From contig JBKBIP010000021.1 in NCBI GenBank assembly GCA_046297495.1, positions 46,815-110,814 on the forward strand: a stretch of DNA of 64,000 nt. Direction: 5' to 3'. The position numbers and the translations under genes are program-made. The notes beneath the pieces were generated by a model. The model was not told the DNA's origin. It did no database searches and saw only the letters and a list, made by a program, of their open reading frames with translations. Numbering within the stretch: the first letter of the stretch is position 1; each line of letters opens with the position of its first letter. Positions 53,838 through 61,749 of the stretch are shown here, piece after piece. This stretch comes from JBKBIP01 sp046297495. GTDB lineage: Bacteria > Planctomycetota > Planctomycetia > Gemmatales > Gemmataceae.

Positions 53838-54014
53838 GCTTCGCGCCTCCTTTCGCCAACATCGCTTTCCGTTTCCCCGCCGGAGAGTCCAGGGCGGATG
53901 TTGTTAGCAAAGGATGCCCACGGCGCCAAGGGGAATCAGGGATCATCCGTTTAGCGCCCGCGGCTCGCTTGCTAAACACGTCCTTGATTACTGATCACGG
54001 ATTCCTGATCTTCC

Positions 54015-54020
54015 TATAAT
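54015..54020 (+). promoter_or_regulatory. Candidate -10 element (TATAAT) for tyrA
   Basis: A perfect TATAAT. Transcription would begin near 54027. This makes an ATG at 54025 unlikely as the start and supports the ATG at 54064 (or 54055). The -35 region is weak. Confidence 0.4.
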
Positions 54021-54063
54021 TCCCATGTCGCGAGAAATTCCCCAAACATGTGACATGCACTCC

Positions 54064-54906
54064 ATGAACATTGGCACGCTTACCATTGTCGGGGTCGGCT
54101 TGATTGGCGGCTCCATCGGCTTGGCAGTGAAACGGCGCGGCTTGGTGGAGCGGGTTATCGGTGTCGGTTGGCGGCGCGAGACGCTGGACCGTGCTTTGAC
54201 CTTGGGGGCCATCGACGCGGGGGAGCTGGACCTGGCGGCAGGGGTAGCGCCGGCGGATTGGGTGGTTTTCTGCACCCCGGTCGAACGGATCGCCGGGCAA
54301 ATCCGGGCCGCGGCGGCGGTCTGCCGTCCGGGAACGCTCTTGACCGACGCCGGTAGCACCAAGGCAGCCATCGTGCGGGCCGTCGAAGGCCAGGTGCCGG
54401 AAGGAATTATCTTCATCGGCAGTCACCCCTTGGCCGGCTCGGAGAAGCGCGGTCCCGAACACGCCGACGCCGACCTGCTTCTGAATCGGCTAGTGATTGT
54501 CACGCCAACCGCGACCACACCGACCGACGCCGTGCGCCGCGTCACAGGTTTTTGGCAGGCGCTGGGAGCGCGCGTCCAAACGATGACTCCCGAAAGCCAT
54601 GATCAGGCTTTGGCCATGACCAGTCATTTGCCGCACCTGGCCGCCGCTGCCTTGGCCGGCGTCCTGCCCCCGGAATGGCACGATCTGACCGCAACCGGCT
54701 TCCGCGACACGACGCGCGTCGCCGCTGGTGATCCCACCATTTGGACTGGTATCTTCACGCACAATCGGACTGCCGTGTTGGATGCCCTGACACGATTTCA
54801 GGAGCGTTTGACGGAATTTCAGCAAGCCTTGACAACGAATGATGAAAACACCATCGACCAACTTTTGACCCAAGGTAAGAAGGTACGCGATGCTCTGGGA
54901 AGTTGA
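54064..54906 (+). CDS. tyrA: Prephenate/arogenate dehydrogenase
   Basis: A 280-residue TyrA-family dehydrogenase that makes the tyrosine precursor from prephenate or arogenate. The NAD(P) Rossmann motif GVGLIGGSIGLAV is near residues 9-21. Typical substrate-domain features follow: DAGSTK, SHPLAGSEKRGPEHAD, SHLPHLAAAALAG. I chose ATG 54064 because TATAAT at 54015-54020 places transcription start near 54027. ATG 54055 and ATG 54025 remain possible. The gene's end overlaps the ATG of purL by 17 nt, an unusual coupling of aromatic amino acid and purine synthesis genes. Confidence 0.88.
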   Translation: MNIGTLTIVGVGLIGGSIGLAVKRRGLVERVIGVGWRRETLDRALTLGAIDAGELDLAAGVAPADWVVFCTPVERIAGQIRAAAAVCRPGTLLTDAGSTKAAIVRAVEGQVPEGIIFIGSHPLAGSEKRGPEHADADLLLNRLVIVTPTATTPTDAVRRVTGFWQALGARVQTMTPESHDQALAMTSHLPHLAAAALAGVLPPEWHDLTATGFRDTTRVAAGDPTIWTGIFTHNRTAVLDALTRFQERLTEFQQALTTNDENTIDQLLTQGKKVRDALGS

Positions 54907-57823
54907 GATTCAAGCCAAGGAACACGACCGTGAACGGGACCGGGTGGCGGACGAGTATCACCTGCTGACGCACCAGCCGCGCGACACGGTGCCGGTGACA
55001 CGCTGCACGCACGGCTACCTGCTGGAAGGAAACCTCGACCACGCCGCCGCCGAGCGTTTGCTGCACGAACTGCTCGTCGATTCCGTGGTGGAGACGGGAC
55101 GGCTCGGCCCAGTCAACGAACATGCCAACGGCGCGCCCCGTCTGACGGTGCTGCTCAAGCCGGGCGTCATGGACCCAACCGCCCTGAGCGTCGTCGAGGC
55201 GGCCCGCGATTTGGGGATTCCGCTGGCCGGCGTCCGCACCTACAAACGCTATTACTTGACAGTCAGCGATCAGCCATCAACGTTTGGCGAGCGAGCTAAC
55301 GGCTCGCCACTGGATTCCCAGGACGCCCTCCTCAAAATCTTAGCCAATGATGCTATCGAGCACGTCATCTCCGGGCCGGTGCTGGAGGAACATTTGCGCG
55401 TGGGGACGCCCTATGAGTACCAGCGCGTCGAAGTGCCGCTCCGCGATCTCGACGATGATGGACTGCTGGCCACCAGCAAGAGAGGGCAACTGTCCCTCAA
55501 CCTGGCCGAGATGCGGGCAATCCAGGCCCACTACCGGGAGCTAGGACGGGAGCCGACCGATGTCGAGCTGGAGACGTTAGCGCAAACCTGGTCGGAACAC
55601 TGCTCACACAAGACCCTCAAGGGGACAATCGACTTCGAGGGACGCCGCTACAACAACTTGCTCAAGGAAACCATCTTCGCGGCTACCCAAGAGATCCGCC
55701 GCCGCTTGGGTACCGAAGATTGGTGTGTGAGCGTCTTCGAGGATAACGCCGGCGTCGTTCGTTTCGATGAGCAATTCGATGTCTGCTTCAAGGTGGAGAC
55801 CCACAATCACCCCTCGGCCATCGAGCCGTATGGCGGGGCCAACACCGGCATCGGCGGCGTCATCCGCGATCCGCTCGGCACCGGCCTGGGGGCGAAACCG
55901 ATTTGTAACACGGACGTCTTTTGCTTCGCTCCCCCAGACACCCCGCCGGAGACGCTACCGCCGGGGGTGTTGCACCCCAAGCGGGTGATGTATGGCGTCG
56001 TGGCTGGCGTCCGCGACTACGGCAACCGTATGGGGATACCGACTGTTAATGGTGCTGTCTGTTTCGATGACCGTTACCTGGCCAATCCACTCGTCTTTTG
56101 TGGCACTGTCGGTCTGATCCCGCGCGGCCTCAGCACGAAGGGACAGGCCCAAGCGGGGGACTTGATCGTAGCCGTCGGCGGACGGACGGGACGGGACGGC
56201 ATCCACGGGGCTACCTTCTCCTCGGCGGAGCTAACCCACGAATCGGAACAAGTCAGCGGCGGGGCGGTGCAGATCGGCAACGCCATCACCGAGAAGAAGC
56301 TCCTGGATGTCCTCTTGCAAGCCCGCGACCGCCGGTTGTACCGGGCCATCACCGATTGCGGCGCTGGCGGCTTTAGCTCGGCGGTCGGCGAGATGGGGGA
56401 ACAAGTCGGCGCCGTGGTCCACTTGGACAAAGCGCCGCTCAAGTACGAGGGACTGACCTATACCGAAATCTGGATTTCCGAATCGCAAGAACGGATGGTA
56501 CTCGCCGTCCCGCCGGAACACTGGCCGGAGCTGCAAGCACTGTGCGCTAGCGAGGACGTGGAGGCCACGGTCATCGGTGCATTCGCCGCCACGGGACGCC
56601 TGCAACTGTTCTACCAAGAACACCCTGTCGCCGACATGGACATGCGCTTCCTGCACGATGGCCGACCGCATGTCATCCGTCAAGCAACGTGGCGAGCGGG
56701 GGGCGTAAGTCCCCCGGTGGATACGGATAGCCGGGAGCTAACGTCCCCCGCTCGCCCCGCCAATTATACCGATACCCTGTTGAAAATCCTGTCCTCCTAC
56801 AACGTCTGTGGCAAGGAATGGATTATCCGCCAATACGATCATGAAGTGCAGGGAGGTAGCGTTTTGAAGCCGTTGGTGGGTGTCCGGGATGATGGCCCGG
56901 GGGATGCCGCCGTCCTCATGCCGGTGCTCGGATCGTGGACGGGGTTGGCTATCGGGTGCGGCATTAATCCGCGATATGGCGACCTCGATCCGTACTGGAT
57001 GGCCGCCGCCGCCATCGATGAGGCGGTGCGCAACGTCGTTGCCGTCGGCGCTGATCCGGCGCGTGTCGCTCTGCTCGACAATTTCTGCTGGGGGAACACC
57101 GACCGTCCCGAAACGCTCGGCTCCCTGGTGCGGGCCGCCGAAGCCTGCCGTGATGTGGCCCTGGCTTACAACCTCCCTTTCATCAGTGGCAAGGACAGTC
57201 TGAAGAATGAATTTCACGCTGGCGACCAACACCTCGTCATCCCGCCGACGTTACTCATCAGCGCCTTGGGACGGGTACCCGACGTTCGCCGCTGCGTCAG
57301 CATGGACCTGAAGGAAGTGGGCAACATCCTTTACCTAATCGGTGTCACGAAAGCGGAGATGGGCGGCTCGCACTATCACCTGGTCCACGGCCTCACCGGC
57401 GGCCGCGTCCCCCAGATCGATGTGGTACTGGCCCCCTTGATCTTCTGCCAACTGCATGCCGCCATCCAACGCGGCTTGGTCCGTTCCTGTCACGATTTGA
57501 GCGAAGGGGGCTTGGCGGTGGCGCTGGCCGAGATGGCCTTCGCCGGCGGCATCGGCGTCGATGTCGATGTCACCCAGTTGCCGTCTAGCGATCTCAGCGA
57601 TGAGGTCCTTCTCTTCTCCGAATCGGCCACGCGCTTCCTGGTGGAAGTGCGTCCCGATCACTCCGCCGCCTTGGAGGAATGTCTCGGCCCCACTACCCCT
57701 TGGACCCGCATCGGCCCCACCGTCCCCGAACCCCGCCTGCGCATCGCCGGCCGCGCGGGGGACTGGATCGTCGAGGCGTCTCTAGCGGATTTGAAGGAAG
57801 CCTGGCAGAAGCCGTTACGGTAA
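54890..57823 (+). CDS. purL: Phosphoribosylformylglycinamidine synthase, PurS-PurL fusion
   Basis: A 977-residue FGAM synthetase, fourth step of purine synthesis, without a PurQ glutaminase domain at the C-terminus. The N-terminal about 130 residues look like two PurS-like units (LLKPGVMDPTALSVVEAARD is typical PurS). The ATP-binding and active-site motifs follow: TWSEHCSHKT, KVETHNHPSAIEPYGGANTG, FVFNGADCGAGG-like ITDCGAGGFSSAVGEMG. The second half has VQGGSVLKPLVG and LPFISGKDSLKNE. Two palindromic insertions in frame (55286-55308 and 56691-56756) lie in what look like interdomain linkers. A separate purQ is needed. Confidence 0.95.
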   Translation: MLWEVEIQAKEHDRERDRVADEYHLLTHQPRDTVPVTRCTHGYLLEGNLDHAAAERLLHELLVDSVVETGRLGPVNEHANGAPRLTVLLKPGVMDPTALSVVEAARDLGIPLAGVRTYKRYYLTVSDQPSTFGERANGSPLDSQDALLKILANDAIEHVISGPVLEEHLRVGTPYEYQRVEVPLRDLDDDGLLATSKRGQLSLNLAEMRAIQAHYRELGREPTDVELETLAQTWSEHCSHKTLKGTIDFEGRRYNNLLKETIFAATQEIRRRLGTEDWCVSVFEDNAGVVRFDEQFDVCFKVETHNHPSAIEPYGGANTGIGGVIRDPLGTGLGAKPICNTDVFCFAPPDTPPETLPPGVLHPKRVMYGVVAGVRDYGNRMGIPTVNGAVCFDDRYLANPLVFCGTVGLIPRGLSTKGQAQAGDLIVAVGGRTGRDGIHGATFSSAELTHESEQVSGGAVQIGNAITEKKLLDVLLQARDRRLYRAITDCGAGGFSSAVGEMGEQVGAVVHLDKAPLKYEGLTYTEIWISESQERMVLAVPPEHWPELQALCASEDVEATVIGAFAATGRLQLFYQEHPVADMDMRFLHDGRPHVIRQATWRAGGVSPPVDTDSRELTSPARPANYTDTLLKILSSYNVCGKEWIIRQYDHEVQGGSVLKPLVGVRDDGPGDAAVLMPVLGSWTGLAIGCGINPRYGDLDPYWMAAAAIDEAVRNVVAVGADPARVALLDNFCWGNTDRPETLGSLVRAAEACRDVALAYNLPFISGKDSLKNEFHAGDQHLVIPPTLLISALGRVPDVRRCVSMDLKEVGNILYLIGVTKAEMGGSHYHLVHGLTGGRVPQIDVVLAPLIFCQLHAAIQRGLVRSCHDLSEGGLAVALAEMAFAGGIGVDVDVTQLPSSDLSDEVLLFSESATRFLVEVRPDHSAALEECLGPTTPWTRIGPTVPEPRLRIAGRAGDWIVEASLADLKEAWQKPLR
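55286..55308 (+). repeat. In-frame palindrome inside purL, short copy
   Basis: GGCGAGC (55286-55292) and GCTCGCC (55302-55308) are perfect 7-bp arms. The middle GAGCTAACG is shared with the longer copy at 56691-56756. It codes within ERANGSPLD between the PurS-like part and the synthetase part. Confidence 0.75.
56691..56756 (+). repeat. In-frame palindrome inside purL, long copy (66 bp)
   Basis: The 5' arm GGCGAGCGGGGGGCGTAAG (from 56691) is nearly complementary to the 3' arm ending CCCCCGCTCGCC at 56756. The element is 66 bp, 22 codons, and encodes AGGVSPPVDTDSRELTSPAR, which looks foreign to PurL. It lies between the two halves of the synthetase. Confidence 0.85.
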
Positions 57824-57857
57824 TGGGGATCTGTGTGCTAAGATGTTGCTTTCCTCT

Positions 57858-60104
57858 TCATTTGGACACTACATCCAACGTCACCCGTCCCGTCCCGGCT
57901 TGGGCATGTTCGGCGTTGTCCCTCGTTTCCGTGAATGGCTCAATCGTGATCAGCACCGACTTGAAGGCGGGGGTTTTCGAGCGCGGGTCGATGTCGCGGG
58001 GGACGAGGACATTGGCTTCCGGGTAGTACATCAAGGCGTTGCCGGCGCGAATGTCAAAGGCGCGCGTCAGGATGCCGGACATGGTACCGGCTTGGCTGCG
58101 GATGGTCACGCGCTGATTCACGCGCAGCCCCAGGCGGGTGATGTCCTCCGGGTTCATCAAGATCACATCCCGGCGTTCCTGGCCGCGATAAATGTCCTCT
58201 TCCTCATAGACGACGGTGTTGAATTGCCCTTCGGAACGTACCGTCATCAGCCGCAGTTGCTGACCGTCGCCGCGTAGCGCGGGCGGCGGATGGACGCGGA
58301 AGCGGGCCTTTCCCGTCGGCGTGGCGAAGCGCGGCTGGTGAAAGATGCGGCCGCCGATGTGAAACTCTTGTCTGCTCTGATCGATCTGGCCGATAGCTTC
58401 GTAGCCGGGAATGATCTGGCCGATCAGCTCCCGTACCTGGCAGTGTCTGGTCATGGATTGCCAATCAATCGGCGATTGCTCGCCGAGCACTTGCTGGGCG
58501 ATGGCGGTGATGATGGCCACTTCGCCGCGTGGTCCCCGCAAGCGTGTCTGCTGGCCGTCACTGAAGCGGACGAAGTTGAACATCGATTCTTGCGTGGTCG
58601 GTTCCGGCTCCTCGTCGCGGGCTAGCACCGGCAAGATGAGCGTTTCTTGCCCCCGTCCCCAGGCGTGCCCGGTGTTCAGCGTGGTGTTGAGGTAGGTCAC
58701 CAACTCGAGCTTGGCCAGCGCCTGCGTGGCGAAGTGGGCGTCGGGATTGCTGCCGAACAGGTTCCCCCCCAAGCAGAAGGCGGAACGGACCTCTCCTCGG
58801 TCGGCGGCGACCATGCAGGCCATCGTGTCCAGCCCCGGTGCCGTGGGGAGAGAGACGTTCAAGTATTTTTCCAGATTATCGAGGATTTGCTGCTTCAAAT
58901 GGGGCGTGACTCCCATCGATCCCATGCCCTGAACATTGGAATGACCCCGAATCGGCAGCAATCCCGCCTTGGGTCGGCCCACCATGCCGCGCAAGAGGGC
59001 CAGGTTGATGATGCTCTGCACGTTAGCCACGCCATGTTCATGGTGGGTGACGCCCATCGTCCAGCCGAAAATGACGTTCCGGGCATGGCTGTACATCTCT
59101 GCCGCTTGCTGGATCGTGCCTCGTTGCACGCCCGAACGCTGCTCGATGATCTCCCAATCCGTGGCGCGGACATGCTCGGCGAAGGCCGCGAAATCCTCCG
59201 TCGCTTGGTCGATGAATTGCGTGTCAACGGCTTGGCGTTCCAGCACCACCTTGGCCATGCCGATAAGCAAGGCGATGTCGCCGCCGATGTGCGGCTGCAC
59301 GTACAGGCTGGCGATCTTGGAGCCGAACAGCAAGCTCCACACATCCGAGGGAACGCTAAAATTCACCAAACCGATTTCCTTGACGGGATTGATGACCAGG
59401 ACGTGCCCCCCCTGACGCCGCATGTTCATCAGCGTGCGCATCAAGCGGGGGTGATTCGACGCCGGATTGCCGCCGATGAGCACGAATAGATCAGCCCCTT
59501 CGACATCTTCCAACGTGACCGTGGCGGTGCCGGTTCCCAGGGAGTCCCCCAAGCCGACGCCGCTGGCTTGATGACAATAATACGAGCAATTATTAACGAA
59601 GTTAGTGCCATACAGTCGGGCGAAGAGTTGCAAGAGAAAGCCGGCCTCGTTGGAGGACCGGCCGCTGGCGTAGAAGAAGTTCTGATCCGGGCGCGTGTCA
59701 CGCAGCTGCCGTGCCACCCGCGCCAATGCCTCATCCCAACTAATGACTCGGTAATGCCGATCCTCGGGGCCGGCGTGCAATGGTTGCGTCAGCCGCCCAC
59801 ACCATTCCAGCTCGCGCGGCGATAGTGTCTTTAGCTGGTCAAGTGAATAGCGGGCGAAGAACTCCGGGCGCAAGCCGTCCTGCATGTCGGCGACCATGGC
59901 TTGCAACGATTTCTTGCACACTTCCGGCCAATGCCCCAGCTCGTTGCGCATGCCGCCAGCCTGTCCGCCCATGCCTAGCGCGCACGTCTTGCAGGCATTC
60001 TTGGCCCGCATCGCCTTCCACAATCGCCACCAACCGACGCGGTTCGCCATCCGTAAGGTATAACGAATCGCCGCCCAACCGCCACCCGTCGTGAGCCGTC
60101 GCAT
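57858..60104 (-). CDS. FdhF/YdeP-family molybdopterin oxidoreductase
   Basis: A 748-residue molybdopterin-dependent oxidoreductase of the FdhF/YdeP type. It has one CxxC pair (CKTCALGMGG) near the N-terminus instead of a complete four-Cys iron-sulfur motif. The NCSYYCHQASGVGL segment puts Cys at the position where formate dehydrogenase H has selenocysteine. MGKP-binding and dinucleotide-binding segments follow (FVLIGGNPASNHPRLMRTL, LLPIRGHSNVQGMGSMG). I chose ATG 60104; a GTG at 60149 is the alternative. It is convergent with purL. Its substrate is unknown; formate dehydrogenase activity is uncertain. Confidence 0.85.
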   Translation of the reverse strand: MRRLTTGGGWAAIRYTLRMANRVGWWRLWKAMRAKNACKTCALGMGGQAGGMRNELGHWPEVCKKSLQAMVADMQDGLRPEFFARYSLDQLKTLSPRELEWCGRLTQPLHAGPEDRHYRVISWDEALARVARQLRDTRPDQNFFYASGRSSNEAGFLLQLFARLYGTNFVNNCSYYCHQASGVGLGDSLGTGTATVTLEDVEGADLFVLIGGNPASNHPRLMRTLMNMRRQGGHVLVINPVKEIGLVNFSVPSDVWSLLFGSKIASLYVQPHIGGDIALLIGMAKVVLERQAVDTQFIDQATEDFAAFAEHVRATDWEIIEQRSGVQRGTIQQAAEMYSHARNVIFGWTMGVTHHEHGVANVQSIINLALLRGMVGRPKAGLLPIRGHSNVQGMGSMGVTPHLKQQILDNLEKYLNVSLPTAPGLDTMACMVAADRGEVRSAFCLGGNLFGSNPDAHFATQALAKLELVTYLNTTLNTGHAWGRGQETLILPVLARDEEPEPTTQESMFNFVRFSDGQQTRLRGPRGEVAIITAIAQQVLGEQSPIDWQSMTRHCQVRELIGQIIPGYEAIGQIDQSRQEFHIGGRIFHQPRFATPTGKARFRVHPPPALRGDGQQLRLMTVRSEGQFNTVVYEEEDIYRGQERRDVILMNPEDITRLGLRVNQRVTIRSQAGTMSGILTRAFDIRAGNALMYYPEANVLVPRDIDPRSKTPAFKSVLITIEPFTETRDNAEHAQAGTGRVTLDVVSK

Positions 60105-60160
60105 GGATGTCACTCGAAATAGGGAAACGGTTCTTCCGCTTTTCAGCACGGTTGCCCAGA

Positions 60161-60210
60161 TTGATCAGTTCGCACACGCTGCGTCTCCGAGCGCGAACCG
60201 ATCAATCATC
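60161..60210. repeat. Dispersed inverted repeat, family A, copy 6 (subtype ending GATCAATCATC)
   Basis: TTGATCAGTTCGC (60161-60173) pairs with GCGAACCGATCAA (60193-60205), 13 bp with one mismatch. The right side is identical to the half-copies at 36095-36113 and 39265-39284. It lies upstream of the FdhF-like gene. Confidence 0.8.
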
Positions 60211-60432
60211 CAAGTTCTTTTCGTTATTGTAGCAAGGACCGAGTGATAAGACATGTGATCAGCGTGGTATGTATCATCTTATCAGGATTTCCTCGTTCCC
60301 AGACAGCAGCCCAGAAACGAGGTTAAAAAACAAACAGGCTTGGTTACCTGAACCCAATGAGGTATTTCCCATTCGCTGCCTCCTGGGCCGAAAATGATAA
60401 GGGGGCGGGAGTCCGCGCTCGATGGCCCTTCC

Positions 60433-61413
60433 TCACTTTCCCGACACTTTGCCGTACCACGCGCGCCACTGGCGCACTGCCTCGGCGCGGTCGGCAGGGC
60501 TGGCGTCGCGCTCGGGGCCGAAGTCGGCGCCGCGGGCCAAGCGGACCAGGGAGCCACGGGCGGCTTGGCGCACGATGTCCTCATCATCCGCCAACGCCTG
60601 GAGCAGGTTCTCGACCAGCCGCAAGCCGTGAACGCTGGCGGCGACCGCCGCCCCGGCCCGCACCTCGCGGCGGTCGTGCCCCATATACGTTGGCAACGCC
60701 GCTTGGGGCAAACGGGCCAGGTGCCGCACCAGCAGTTGCCGGGCCAGCTGCTTGATTTCCTCGTCCTCGTCCACCGAGGCGGCCCCCAGCGCGTCGATGA
60801 CTTCGGGAGCGCGGCGCTGCTCCAGCTCCGTCAGAATCTCCTTCAACTTCTCGCCCCGCTCGCTGGCTGAGGCGTCCGCCAATTCGGTCACGCTCATGTC
60901 ACGCACCGATTTGGCTCCCGGCGGCGTCTTGCGAGCGGCGGCCTGCTGGGCCAACACCGTCCGATAGCGCGACAGGGCGACGTATTGCAAATCCTTCAAG
61001 ATGCCCAGGTGCTTCGTCCGCCGCACACCCGCGCCGATATTCTCGCGGGCGAACTGGAGCAGCTGCGGGTCTTGGCTCGACGCCAGCATGGTGTTGAGCT
61101 TGCGCGCGATGACCACGACAGGACAACTCGCCTCGATCTCCGCCGCCCGGTTGACGCCGCGAATGAGGGCGAAGGTCGCTTCCGGCCCAAGCCGCTGAAA
61201 ATCCTGCAACGCTTTCTTCCCTTCTGCGCCGGTCAGCTCTCCCAGATCATAGCGGATGAAACGCTCGATGATGGCATCCAGCTGATCCTCTTCCGCGCGC
61301 GTCAACAACGGCAAACTCGGTGCGAACGGATTCGGCTGCCGCGGCTTCTCTTCAACAGACCCCTGCGCGGGCAACCACAGCAACAAGGCAACGGTGAACG
61401 ACGTGCAGGTCAT
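60433..61413 (-). CDS. Secreted HEAT-repeat protein
   Basis: A 326-residue protein. I chose ATG 61413, behind GGGGG at about 8 nt, which yields a signal peptide (SFTVALLLWLPAQGSVEE). The C-terminal part has HEAT-like helical repeats (VIDALGAASVDEDEEIKQLA, LVENLLQALADDEDIVRQAA). Upstream ATGs up to 61674 would put a charged region before the signal peptide. It is divergently transcribed from the DUF1501 gene. Probable protein-interaction scaffold. Confidence 0.72.
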   Translation of the reverse strand: MTCTSFTVALLLWLPAQGSVEEKPRQPNPFAPSLPLLTRAEEDQLDAIIERFIRYDLGELTGAEGKKALQDFQRLGPEATFALIRGVNRAAEIEASCPVVVIARKLNTMLASSQDPQLLQFARENIGAGVRRTKHLGILKDLQYVALSRYRTVLAQQAAARKTPPGAKSVRDMSVTELADASASERGEKLKEILTELEQRRAPEVIDALGAASVDEDEEIKQLARQLLVRHLARLPQAALPTYMGHDRREVRAGAAVAASVHGLRLVENLLQALADDEDIVRQAARGSLVRLARGADFGPERDASPADRAEAVRQWRAWYGKVSGK

Positions 61414-61749
61414 GACATAGCCCCCGTGATGGATGCGAAAGTTTCGAGCGTGCATGTTCTGGATATCGTACTTTCGGCACATGAGCGCGTCCATTCGGAA
61501 AAAAGGGGCGGGAGTTGATTGCCGTCGAGGTGACGTTCGACTCTCGACCCGTCTTATTCTCCACAAGTGCGGCACTGGCTCGCGCTGCGTGTTCGGTGGC
61601 ATTATCTTTCCTGCCGAAGGAATAGTTTCCCCCTTCTTCCCTTCGGAATGGCAAACCACTTTCTTGACATCCATCTCGGCCCGGAGTATAACGGTGGTAA
61701 CTTCGCAACCGTTACAACCTACCTTCTATATCCCACCGGGTGTAGTGCC
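61414..61749. other. Divergent region between HEAT-repeat and DUF1501 genes
   Basis: About 336 nt with no supported gene. It must hold both promoters. TTGACA at 61657-61663 region (TTTCTTGACATCC) is a plausible -35 for the plus-strand gene, but no clear -10 follows. Confidence 0.4.
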
